Source: Roseicella aerolata
GTDB taxonomy: Bacteria; Pseudomonadota; Alphaproteobacteria; Acetobacterales; Acetobacteraceae
Direction: 5' to 3'
Length of the DNA stretch: 64,000 bases
Assembly (NCBI RefSeq): GCF_020523605.1
Contig: NZ_JAJAQI010000029.1
Location: forward strand, 1-64,000
Position numbers and translations under genes: made by a program. Every line of letters begins with the position of its first letter. Within the stretch, counting starts at the first letter, position 1. This document shows, piece by piece, positions 56,610 to 64,000 of this stretch. The notes below the pieces were generated by a model. That model did not search any database, was not told the origin of the DNA, and saw only the letters and a list, made by a program, of their open reading frames with translations.

Positions 56610-57698
56610 ATGCGCATCACGGCGGTCACCGGCCATGTGCTCAGCAGCGCCTTCACCTACGGCAACCCGGCCGGCCCGGGCGGCAACCTGCACCTGCGCA
56701 ACATGGACACGCTGCTGGTGCGGGTGGAGACGGAGGCCGGGATCACCGGCTGGGGCGAGGGGTTCGGCTTCACCCTGGTGCCGACCACGGCGCAGGCGCT
56801 GCGGGAACTGGTCGCCCCGGCCTGCATCGGAGAGGATGCGCGCGACATCGCCGGGGTGATGCGCAGGCTGCACCGGCGCTTCCACAATTTCGGCCGCAAC
56901 GGCGCGGTGACCTTCGCGCTGTCGGGCATCGACATCGCCCTCTGGGATATCGCGGCGAAGGCGGCGGGCAGGCCGCTGCATGCGCTGCTGGGCGGGGCGA
57001 GACGGGACCGCGTGCCGGCCTATGCCAGCCTGCTGCGCTATGGCGACCCGGCGCTCGTTTCCCGCAATACGGCGGAGGCGATCGCCCGCGGCTACCGCCA
57101 GATCAAGCTGCATGAGGTGGATCTCGACTGCATCCGGGCCGCGCGGCAGGCGGCGCCGGACGAGGTGCCGCTGATGCTCGACATCAACTGCGCCTGGGAC
57201 ACCGTGGATCAGGCTACCGCCTTCTGCCGGGCGGTGCAGGGGATGAATGTCCGCTGGGTGGAGGAGCCGATCTGGCCGCCGGAGGATTTCCCGGCCATCG
57301 CCGCCACCCGCGCGGCGGGCGGCGTCGGCATCGCCGCGGGTGAGTGCCTCGGCAGCCCGGAGAGCATCGGCGCCATGCTGGCCGCCGGCGCGGTGGATGT
57401 GGTGCAGCCGAGCGTGACCAAGATGGGTGGGCTCTCCGCCATGCTGGAGGTCCGCGCGCTGGCGGCGCAGCACGGCGTCGCGCTGGTGCCGCATTGCCCC
57501 TATTTCGGGCCGGGCCTGCTGGCGACCCTGCACCTGCTGGCGACGGCCGAGGTGGAGGAGCCGCTCGAGTACTATTTCGCCGACCTCGCCGCGCCGCCCT
57601 ATCCGGCGCTGATCCCGCGCGAGGGCTTCGTGGCGGTGCCGCAGGGGCCGGGCCTCGGGCTGGAGATCGACCCAGCGCTGCTCGCGGGCGCGGGCTGA
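56610..57698 (+). CDS. Mandelate racemase/muconate lactonising-type enolase-superfamily enzyme
   Basis: This 362-residue barrel enzyme has metal ligands Asp in PLMLDINCAW, Glu in VRWVEEPIWPPED and Glu in IAAGECLGSPE, and a base-side His in ALVPHCPYFGPGL. The second-strand motif IKLHE gives K-x-H rather than the usual K-x-K. It should abstract a proton next to a carboxylate, as in acid-sugar dehydration or racemisation. RBS GGGGGGGGAG lies upstream. Its neighbours are a Liv binder, a BenE transporter and a Bug protein, all fitting uptake and use of organic acids. Confidence 0.87.
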   Translation: MRITAVTGHVLSSAFTYGNPAGPGGNLHLRNMDTLLVRVETEAGITGWGEGFGFTLVPTTAQALRELVAPACIGEDARDIAGVMRRLHRRFHNFGRNGAVTFALSGIDIALWDIAAKAAGRPLHALLGGARRDRVPAYASLLRYGDPALVSRNTAEAIARGYRQIKLHEVDLDCIRAARQAAPDEVPLMLDINCAWDTVDQATAFCRAVQGMNVRWVEEPIWPPEDFPAIAATRAAGGVGIAAGECLGSPESIGAMLAAGAVDVVQPSVTKMGGLSAMLEVRALAAQHGVALVPHCPYFGPGLLATLHLLATAEVEEPLEYYFADLAAPPYPALIPREGFVAVPQGPGLGLEIDPALLAGAG

Positions 57699-57745
57699 GC
57701 GGACGGCGGGCAGCGCCCGCGCGCGCGCCCTGCTACACGCCCCGG

Positions 57746-58906
57746 ATGATCGCCTCCCTCTCGGCCCCGGCGCTCGCCGCCGGGCTGCTGGCCGGCTTCG
57801 TCGGCTTCGCCTCCTCCTTCGCCGTCGTCCTGCAGGGGCTTACCGCCATGGGGGCCAGCCCGGCCCAGGCGGCCTCGGGCCTCATGGCCGTGTCCATCGC
57901 CATGGGGCTCTGCGGCATCCTCCTCAGCCTCTGGCGGCGGATGCCGATCAGCGTCGCCTGGTCGACGCCCGGGGCGGCGCTGCTGGCGGCTTCCGCCATG
58001 CCGACGGGGGGATTCCCGGCGGCGGTCGGGGCCTTCCTGGTGACGGGGGCGCTGGTGGTGCTCGCCGGGCTCTGGAGGCCGCTCGGCCGCGGCGTCGCCG
58101 CCATCCCGGCGCCGCTGGCCAATGCCATGCTGGCCGGCGTGCTGCTCGGCCTATGCCTCGCCCCCGTGAAGGCGGTGGCCGAGGCGCCGATGGCGGGCCT
58201 TGCCATCGTCATCACCTGGGCGGTGGTGGCGCGGCTGAACCGGCTGATGGCGGTGCCGGCGGCGGTGCTGGTCATGGTGGCGACCATCGCCCTCACCATC
58301 GATCTGCCGGCCGGGCTGCTCGGCGCCGCCGGCCCGGCGCCGCTGCTGGTGGTGCCGCAATTCTCGCTCTCTGCCGTGGTCGGCATCAGCCTGCCGCTCT
58401 TCCTCGTGACCATGGCCTCGCAGAACATCCCCGGCATGGCGGTGCTGAACGTCAACGGCTACCGGCCCGCGCCGGGGCCGCTCTTCACCACCACCGGGCT
58501 GTTCACTCTGGCGGCCGCGCCCTTCGGCGGGCATGCGGTGAACCTTGCCGCCATCACCGCCGCGCTCTGCGCCAGCCCGGATGCCGAGCCGAAGCCGGCG
58601 CGGCGCTGGCAGGCGGCGGTGGTGGCGGGGGCGGTCTATGTCGTGTTCGGCCTGCTGGCAGGCACCGCGACGGCCTTCGTCGGTGCGGCGCCGCCCATCC
58701 TGATCCAGGCGGTCGCCGGGCTCGCGCTGCTCGGCGCCTTCGCTGCCGCGCTGCAGGCGGCGCTGGCCGATGCCGGCATGCGGGAGGCGGCGGTGATCAC
58801 CTTCGTCACCACCGCCTCCGGCCTCACGGTCCTCGGTATCAGCAGCGCCTTCTGGGGGCTACTGGCGGGCGGCGCCATGCTGGCGCTGCACCGCCGGCGC
58901 GGCTGA
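57746..58906 (+). CDS. BenE-family benzoate-type transporter
   Basis: This 386-residue membrane protein has about 12 hydrophobic segments. VLQGLTAMGASPAQAASGLM, ISVAWSTPGAALLA, VTMASQNIPGMAVLNVNGYR and FGGHAVNLAAITAALCASPD are the signature segments of BenE (H+/benzoate symporters). Ligand specificity is not settled. It begins 48 bp after the enolase-superfamily gene and may share its promoter; together they could import and convert an organic acid. Confidence 0.9.
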   Translation: MIASLSAPALAAGLLAGFVGFASSFAVVLQGLTAMGASPAQAASGLMAVSIAMGLCGILLSLWRRMPISVAWSTPGAALLAASAMPTGGFPAAVGAFLVTGALVVLAGLWRPLGRGVAAIPAPLANAMLAGVLLGLCLAPVKAVAEAPMAGLAIVITWAVVARLNRLMAVPAAVLVMVATIALTIDLPAGLLGAAGPAPLLVVPQFSLSAVVGISLPLFLVTMASQNIPGMAVLNVNGYRPAPGPLFTTTGLFTLAAAPFGGHAVNLAAITAALCASPDAEPKPARRWQAAVVAGAVYVVFGLLAGTATAFVGAAPPILIQAVAGLALLGAFAAALQAALADAGMREAAVITFVTTASGLTVLGISSAFWGLLAGGAMLALHRRRG

Positions 58907-58926
58907 ACGGCGTCCGCGCGACGGCT

Positions 58927-59028
58927 AGAGCAGATCGCGGAGGGGCGTGAACGCCCCGCAGCGTGAAGCTGCTCTACAAACAGCAGTCTACAGCGGATTG
59001 GCGTGCAGTTTTGAACGCAATCCGCTGT
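58927..59028. repeat. Dispersed double-hairpin repeat, copy 4
   Basis: Hairpin B (AGAGCAG 58927-58933 with CTGCTCT 58969-58975, inner GGGGCG-TGAA-CGCCCC) is followed by hairpin A (CTACAGCGGATTGGCGT 58988-59004 with ACGCAATCCGCTGT 59014-59027). Same orientation as copy 3. It starts 20 bp past the BenE stop and lies 70 bp from the convergent lipoprotein's stop. Confidence 0.75.
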
Positions 59029-59098
59029 CGGGCGGCAAGCGCATCACCCGGCGACACCGTCGGCGTGCCCGGCCTGGGAGGCAATCGGCCTGCCCGCC

Positions 59099-59524
59099 CT
59101 ACCAGTGGCGATAGGCAGGCGGCTCGTCCGGCCAGGACTTTGGTGCGCCATGGACCGGTGGCAGTGCCCGGTGGTCCGGCGCCAGGTGGTCATGGGGCTC
59201 GCCATAGCCGGGCGCCGGGTAGGGCGGCTCCGCCTGCGCCGCATGGTCCCGGTCGATTCCGCTGCCGATGAGCCCGCCGAGCAGCGCGCCGGCCGCCGCG
59301 CCCCCGACGATGCCGATGCCGCGATCCTGCCGGCCGGAGGCCGCTCCGCCGATCAGGCCGCCGGCCAGCGCGCCGACCGCGGCGCCCGTGCCGGCATTGG
59401 GGCCAACCGGCGCCGCAGGGAGATAGGGCTGGTAGGCCGGCCGCTCCACATAGACGCAACCAGTCAGCAGGATGCCACCGGCGAGGGCGAGCAGGGCTGG
59501 GCGCAGGCGGGACATCGCGGTCAT
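59099..59524 (-). CDS. Glycine-zipper outer-membrane lipoprotein
   Basis: A 141-residue lipoprotein: signal PALLALAGGILLTGC with lipobox LTGC, a Tyr/Pro-rich stretch, then a 45-residue glycine zipper (GTGAAVGALAGGLIGGAASG, GIGIVGGAAAGALLGGLIGS) that packs as membrane-inserting or oligomerising helices, and a His/Pro-rich tail. Relatives are stress-linked envelope proteins of SlyB or osmotically inducible type. Start 59524 is preceded by GGCGG. It overlaps the ORF region of the chromate transporter by opposing strands only. Confidence 0.82.
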   Translation of the reverse strand: MTAMSRLRPALLALAGGILLTGCVYVERPAYQPYLPAAPVGPNAGTGAAVGALAGGLIGGAASGRQDRGIGIVGGAAAGALLGGLIGSGIDRDHAAQAEPPYPAPGYGEPHDHLAPDHRALPPVHGAPKSWPDEPPAYRHW

Positions 59525-59645
59525 GCCGCCAGGAAGCGCCGCCGCTGCGGCCATCCCGCGGCGCCTTCGTGGCGGTGGCGGGGCGGCCTCGACAGCCGCG
59601 CGGCGGCGCGGGAGAAGCGGGGCTCCGGCAGCATGGAACGACACG

Positions 59646-60200
59646 GTGCCCGACACTCCCCGACCGCAGGCGCGCCTCTCCGAGATTCTCCGCGTCTTCA
59701 CGACGCTCGGCCTGGCGAGCTTCGGCGGCGGCCTGCCGGGCTGGATGCATCGGGAGGTGGTGCTGAAGCGCAACTGGATGGCGGAGGAGAGCTTCCTCGC
59801 CGGCCTCGCGCTCGGCCAGGTGCTGCCGGGCCCGAACAGCGTGAACCTTGCCCTCTATATCGGCCAGCAACTGCGCGGCTGGCCGGGGGCGGCCATGGCC
59901 TTCCTCGGCATCCTTGGCCCGCCCTTCCTGTTCATCCTCGGACTCGCGCTGCTCTATGGCTGGGCGGGCGGTGCTGCGGGACTCGGCATGGTGCTCGCGG
60001 GCGTCGCGGCGGCCGGGCTGGCGAATTCGCTGACCGTCGGCCTGCGCACGGCGCGGCGGATGCGGGGGGCCTGGCCCTGGGTGATGGCGGGGCTCACCTT
60101 CCTCGCCATCGGGGTGCTGCGCCTGCCCATGATCCCGGTGGTGCTGGTGCTGATCCCGGCGAGCATCGCGCTCGCCTGGCGGGCCTCGCGCCATGCCTGA
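59646..60200 (+). CDS. Chromate transporter, N-terminal-half-type subunit
   Basis: This 184-residue membrane protein with the CHR signature (LSEILRVFTTLGLASFGGGL, then WMHREVVLKRNWMAEESFLA and GQVLPGPNSVNLALYIGQQL) belongs to the short-chain chromate transporter family, which works as two proteins with opposite orientation. Start is GTG 59646; no strong ribosome site. It is followed by the second half with an 8-nt overlap. The pair exports chromate in known cases, though other anions are possible. Confidence 0.85.
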   Translation: MPDTPRPQARLSEILRVFTTLGLASFGGGLPGWMHREVVLKRNWMAEESFLAGLALGQVLPGPNSVNLALYIGQQLRGWPGAAMAFLGILGPPFLFILGLALLYGWAGGAAGLGMVLAGVAAAGLANSLTVGLRTARRMRGAWPWVMAGLTFLAIGVLRLPMIPVVLVLIPASIALAWRASRHA

Positions 60201-60738
60201 CCGGCTGCTCGCCCTCATCCTGGTCTTCGCGCCACTCTCCCTCGTCTCGCTCGGCGGCGGGCCTTCCATCTTCGCCGAGATGCAGCGCCAGTCGGTGGAG
60301 GTGCATGGCTGGCTGACGGATGCGCAATTCCTGGATCTCTTCGCCATTTCCCGCGCCGCGCCGGGCCCGGGTTCACTGATTTGTGCGCTGGTTGGCTGGC
60401 AGGCGGCTGGCTTCGCCGGGGCGCTGGCGGCGGCGCTGGCACTGTACCTGCCCTCCACCTTCCTCGTGCTTGCCGTGGGTCACTGGTGGCGCCGGAAGGG
60501 CGACAGCCCGGCCCGGAAGATGATCGAGCGCGGCTTGGCACCCATCGCGGTCGGGTTGATCTTCGCTGGCGTGTTCACCCTGTTGCAGGCCGATGGCGCC
60601 GGCTGGCTGGAACTGGCGGTGCTGGCCGCCTGCACGGTGGCGTTGCTGCGCGGGGCAAGCCCCTATCTGGTGCTGCTGGTCGTCGCGATACTCTATGCCG
60701 CGTTGCAGCAGGCGGGACTCATCGGCGGTGCCGGTTGA
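60193..60738 (+). CDS. Chromate transporter, second subunit
   Basis: The 181-residue partner of the previous gene, with the matching CHR motif PLSLVSLGGGPSIFAEMQRQ, then FLDLFAISRAAPGPGSLICA and five hydrophobic segments. Its ATG lies 8 nt inside the previous gene, so synthesis is coupled. Both halves are intact, which fits a working two-protein exporter rather than a split by mutation. Confidence 0.85.
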   Translation: MPDRLLALILVFAPLSLVSLGGGPSIFAEMQRQSVEVHGWLTDAQFLDLFAISRAAPGPGSLICALVGWQAAGFAGALAAALALYLPSTFLVLAVGHWWRRKGDSPARKMIERGLAPIAVGLIFAGVFTLLQADGAGWLELAVLAACTVALLRGASPYLVLLVVAILYAALQQAGLIGGAG

Positions 60739-60813
60739 CGCAGGCCGGCCCCGGCCCGAGACTGCCGCCCAACGCCAGACCCGAAAACAACACCTGTCCG
60801 GAGAGGATGTTCC

Positions 60814-62913
60814 ATGGCCGGAGAGCCGCAATTCGTCGAGCATGTCCGCGATGGCGACGTGCACCTCCTCCGCATCGCCAATCCCCCCGTGAACACCCTG
60901 CGCACCGAGGTTCGGGCCGGCCTGCTGGATGGGATCAAGGCCGCAACGCGGGAGGGCGCGCGGGCCATCGTGCTGATCGGCTCGGGCCGCAACTTCTCCG
61001 CCGGGGCGGAGATGACCGAGTTCGGCAAGCCGCGTAAGCCGCCCTCCCTGCCCGAGGTTTTCGATGCCATTGAGCAGTCGAAGATCCCGGTCATTGCCGC
61101 CATCCATGGCAATGCGCTGGGCGGCGGGCTGGAACTCGCGCTGGCCTGCCATGCGCGAGTCGCCTCGCCGGGCGCGCAGGTGGGGCTGCCGGAGGTGAAG
61201 CGCGGCTTCGTGCCGGGCGCCGGCGGCACGCAGCGCCTGCCGCGGCTGATCGGGATGGAGGCGCTGCGCCTGATCGTCTCCGGTGACCCGGTTTCGGCGC
61301 AAGAGGGGATGAAGCTTGGCTTCATCGACGCGGTCCTGCCCGACGGCACGGGGTCCGATCTCGAGCACGCGGCGGTGTCCTGGGCGCGGGAGAATGCCGG
61401 CGGCTCGTTCACCCTGGCGCGCGACCGCAAGGACAAGATCGCCGGCTACGACGCCGCGAAATTCGACGAGGCGGCGAAGAAGCTGACCGCGCGCAGCCGC
61501 GGCCAGGACAGCCCGAAGGGCTGCGTCGAGGCGGTGCGTGCCGCCTTCACCCGGCCCTTCGAGGACGGGCTGAATGTCGAGCGCGAGCAGTTCACCCGGC
61601 TCGTCCAGGGTGAGCAGAGCCAAGCGCTGCGGCACATCTTCTTCGGCGAACGCGAGGCGCAGCGCATCCCCGACCTGCCGGCGGATGCGAAGCCGCTGCC
61701 GGTCAACCGGCTGGTTGTCATTGGCGGCGGCACGATGGGCGGCGGCATCGCCATGTCGGCGGCGAATAATGGCCTGCCGGTGACGATCGTCGAGACGAGC
61801 GAGGAGGCGCTGCAGAAGGGCCTCGCGCGCTGCGAGGCGAATTGGCAGCGCACCGTCTCCTCTGGCCGCCTCTCCCAGGCGGAGTATGAGAAGCGCCGCG
61901 CCCTGCTGACGGGCACCACCGATTTCGAGAAGGCGGTGGGCGAGGCCGACCTCGTCATCGAGGCGGTGTTCGAGAACATGGACGTCAAGAAGGAGGTCTT
62001 CGGCCGCCTCGACAAGGCGGCACGGCCGGGCGTTGTTCTCGCCTCGAATACCTCGACGCTCGACATCGACCAGATCGCCAGCGCGACCAGGCGGCCGGAA
62101 CTGGTCGTCGGCATGCATTTCTTCAGCCCGGCCAATGTCATGCGCCTGCTGGAGAATGTGAAGGGCAAGGCCACCAACGCTACGGCGATCGCCACGGCGA
62201 CCGAGGTGGGCAAGCGCATCGGCAAGCTGCCGGTGCTGGTCGGCAATTGCGACGGCTTCGTCGGCAACCGCATGACCGGCAAGCGCGGCCCGCAGATCGA
62301 GAAACTTCTGCTGGAAGGCTGCCTGCCGCAGGATATCGACCGGGTCATGGAAGGCTACGGCATGGCCATGGGGCCGCTCGCCACTGGCGACCTCGCGGGC
62401 CTCGATATCGGTGCCGCGGTGCGCAAGGCGCGCGGCACGGTGGCGCCGATCGCCGATGCGGTCGTCGCGGCCGGCCGGCTCGGCCAGAAGACCGGCAAGG
62501 GCTATTACGACTACGACGAGAACCGCAAGCGCATGCCGTCCAAGGAGGTCGAGCAGATCATTCTCGACATGGCCGAGAAGATGCAGGTGCGCCGGCGGAA
62601 GATCGAGGACCAGGAGATCCTGGAGCGCGTGCTGCTGCCGATGGTGAACGAGGGCGCGCGCATCCTGGAGGAAGGAATCGCTTACCGCCCCGTTGATATC
62701 GACGTCATCTTCGTCAACGGCTTCGGCTGGCCGGCCTTCCGTGGCGGCCCGATGTTCTTCGCCGACCGGCTGGGCCTGAAGGCGGTGCGCGACAAGCTGG
62801 CGCATTACGCCGAGACAACCGGGGATGCGAATCTCAGGCCTGCGGCGCTGATCGAGAAGCTGGCCAAGGAAGGCGGCAGCTTCGCCACGCTGAAGGGTGC
62901 AGCCAAGGTCTGA
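60814..62913 (+). CDS. Bifunctional enoyl-CoA hydratase / 3-hydroxyacyl-CoA dehydrogenase
   Basis: This 699-residue multifunctional beta-oxidation enzyme begins with the hydratase half: GSGRNFSAGAEMTEF oxyanion loop, IHGNALGGGLELALACH with a catalytic Glu, and LPEVKRGFVPGAGGTQRLPR. The dehydrogenase half starts at about 297 with VIGGGTMGGGIAMSAA; the NAD-binding motif, catalytic VGMHFFSPANVMRLLE and the C-terminal FVNGFGWPAFRGGPMFFADR follow. It converts enoyl-CoA to 3-ketoacyl-CoA in two steps. The next gene starts in its stop codon (TGATG), making an acyl-CoA unit with it. Confidence 0.93.
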   Translation: MAGEPQFVEHVRDGDVHLLRIANPPVNTLRTEVRAGLLDGIKAATREGARAIVLIGSGRNFSAGAEMTEFGKPRKPPSLPEVFDAIEQSKIPVIAAIHGNALGGGLELALACHARVASPGAQVGLPEVKRGFVPGAGGTQRLPRLIGMEALRLIVSGDPVSAQEGMKLGFIDAVLPDGTGSDLEHAAVSWARENAGGSFTLARDRKDKIAGYDAAKFDEAAKKLTARSRGQDSPKGCVEAVRAAFTRPFEDGLNVEREQFTRLVQGEQSQALRHIFFGEREAQRIPDLPADAKPLPVNRLVVIGGGTMGGGIAMSAANNGLPVTIVETSEEALQKGLARCEANWQRTVSSGRLSQAEYEKRRALLTGTTDFEKAVGEADLVIEAVFENMDVKKEVFGRLDKAARPGVVLASNTSTLDIDQIASATRRPELVVGMHFFSPANVMRLLENVKGKATNATAIATATEVGKRIGKLPVLVGNCDGFVGNRMTGKRGPQIEKLLLEGCLPQDIDRVMEGYGMAMGPLATGDLAGLDIGAAVRKARGTVAPIADAVVAAGRLGQKTGKGYYDYDENRKRMPSKEVEQIILDMAEKMQVRRRKIEDQEILERVLLPMVNEGARILEEGIAYRPVDIDVIFVNGFGWPAFRGGPMFFADRLGLKAVRDKLAHYAETTGDANLRPAALIEKLAKEGGSFATLKGAAKV

Positions 62914-64000
62914 TGGCCATGGGTAGGCCTTTCGCCTGGGAAGCGGTTTATCCGCCCGGCCTCGACTGGGGCGCGCCGATCGAGACCGGGACGGTCGGCG
63001 AGTTGCTGGCGCGGAGCGCGGCGGAGTACGGGCCGCGCACCGCGATCCGCTACCGCGACACCGCCATCGCCTATGCCGAGCTTCAGGCCATGGCGCGCCG
63101 TGTCGCGGGCGCGCTGCTGGCCCTGCCGGCGGCGCGGAACGGCATCGCGCTGCTGATCGGCAATACCGCGTTCCATCCGGTGGTGACCTTTGGCGCGGCG
63201 CTGGCCGGCATCCGGGTGACGCAGCTCTCGCCCATCGATGCGCCACGGACGATCTTCCACAAGCTGCACGACAGCGGTGCCCGGGTGCTGGTGACGCTGG
63301 CGCATGAGGGGCTGCTGAAGCTCGCCGCCGCACTGCAGGGGCAGGGGCTGGTCGAGGCGCTGGTCGTCGGTGACGACGCGCATTGGGGGGCGGGGCCGCC
63401 TTCCGCCCCGGTACCGGCAGGAGCAATGCGGCTGGAGGACTGGCTCTCGGCGCCCGAAGCGGCCGCGCTGCCCGAGGTCCGGCCGGAGGACATCATGCTG
63501 CTGCAGTATACCGGCGGCACCACCGGCCTGCCGAAGGGCGCCATGCTGACCCATGGCAACCTGACCGCGGCCTGCGCACAGTATGGGCTCTGGGGCGGCG
63601 GGCGCGGTCCGGATGCGGTGAAGCGGCACCGGCGCGTCATCTGCGTGTTGCCGCTGTTCCATATCTACGCCTTCACCGTGGACATGCTGATGTCCATCAA
63701 GCGGGGCGATGAAATGCTGCTGCATGCCCGCTTCGACACCGATGCCGTGCTGCGCGACATCGAGGAGCGGAAGGCCACCGATATGTGCGGCGTCCCGACC
63801 ATGTGGATCGCGCTGGCCAACCATCCGCGGATCGATGAGGCCGATCTCTCCTCGCTCCACACCGCGGCCTCCGGCGGGGCGGCGCTGCCGGTGGAGGTGG
63901 CGGCGCGGTTCGAACGCATCACCAGCAAGCGGATCAGCGGTGGCTGGGGCATGACCGAGACGGCGCCCGCCGGCACCAGCCAGCCGAATTGGGACGGCGC
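62913..64000 (+). CDS. AMP-binding acyl-CoA synthetase (runs off window)
   Basis: From ATG 62913 there are 362 codons to the window edge without a stop. The protein has the adenylate-forming P-loop LQYTGGTTGLPKGAMLTHGN, IAYAELQAMARRVAGALLAL in the N-terminal domain, VLPLFHIYAFTVDMLMSIKR and, near the edge, the GGWGMTETAP motif that binds ATP. Adenylates a fatty or aromatic acid and loads CoA; the C-terminal lid domain is beyond 64000. ATG 62919 (Met3) is an alternative start. Coupled with the beta-oxidation gene before it. Confidence 0.92.
   Translation, partial: MAMGRPFAWEAVYPPGLDWGAPIETGTVGELLARSAAEYGPRTAIRYRDTAIAYAELQAMARRVAGALLALPAARNGIALLIGNTAFHPVVTFGAALAGIRVTQLSPIDAPRTIFHKLHDSGARVLVTLAHEGLLKLAAALQGQGLVEALVVGDDAHWGAGPPSAPVPAGAMRLEDWLSAPEAAALPEVRPEDIMLLQYTGGTTGLPKGAMLTHGNLTAACAQYGLWGGGRGPDAVKRHRRVICVLPLFHIYAFTVDMLMSIKRGDEMLLHARFDTDAVLRDIEERKATDMCGVPTMWIALANHPRIDEADLSSLHTAASGGAALPVEVAARFERITSKRISGGWGMTETAPAGTSQPNWDG

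Noticed and set aside
59646-60738. Frameshifted single chromate transporter
   Set aside because: The two halves overlap by 8 nt, each with its own start and full CHR motif, as in the known two-protein form.

Overview
The window is GC-rich (about 70%) DNA with the gene content of an alphaproteobacterium, most likely a Roseomonas-like member of the Acetobacteraceae. The evidence is an RpoD/DnaG/YqeY block, a carA...carB-greA operon, a K+-insensitive type H+-pyrophosphatase, tripartite-tricarboxylate (Bug) and Liv-type binding proteins, many SDR and CoA-ester enzymes, and extreme G/C at codon third positions. This assignment is an inference from content; there is no rRNA here.

Layout. 1-2263 is the ruined end of an integrative element lying against the 3' end of a tRNA-Lys(CUU): the start of an IS3-family insertion, the 3' stub of a plasmid/phage helicase-like gene, a complete IS256-family element, and the C-terminal third of a tyrosine recombinase. 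2668-5400 holds a decayed luciferase-like monooxygenase, an M3 oligopeptidase and a lipoprotein. 5441-5575 looks like an unannotated structured RNA. 5637-11080 carries housekeeping and regulatory genes (LysR, trxB, Lrp, methyltransferase, DUF2171, threonine deaminase). 11496-18560 (minus strand) is a carbamoyl-phosphate synthase operon in which three extra genes lie between carA and carB, and greA follows. CarA carries an extra N-terminal DNA-binding domain and sits behind two matching 17-bp palindromes. 18712-23130 is yqeY-dnaG-rpoD. 23204-24819 has a GNAT enzyme, a cold-shock protein and two small conserved-looking proteins closed by a strong terminator. 24925-27081 is hppA.

29692-35748 and 45843-50770 are two cell-surface glycan clusters containing five glycosyltransferases (one a TPR-glycosyltransferase fusion), a DUF4214/coiled-coil protein and two unknown partners. 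Between and after them are modules for metal-oxyanion uptake (orphan tungstate-type binding protein with a divergent sensor-regulator), acyl-CoA and keto-acid metabolism (HMG-CoA lyase family, CaiB transferase, enoyl-CoA hydratase, SDRs, FadB/FadJ-like fusion, acyl-CoA synthetase), solute capture (Bug, Liv), an enolase-superfamily dehydratase, a BenE transporter and a split chromate transporter.

Non-coding features of note: a four-copy dispersed double-hairpin repeat that always abuts a gene's 3' end (9730, 24834, 29635, 58927) and supplies stop codons to two genes; paired operators in front of carA; a shared TCGCGCA-type motif flanking one glycan cluster; a 28-bp tandem repeat; and a 41-bp perfect palindrome acting as a terminator.
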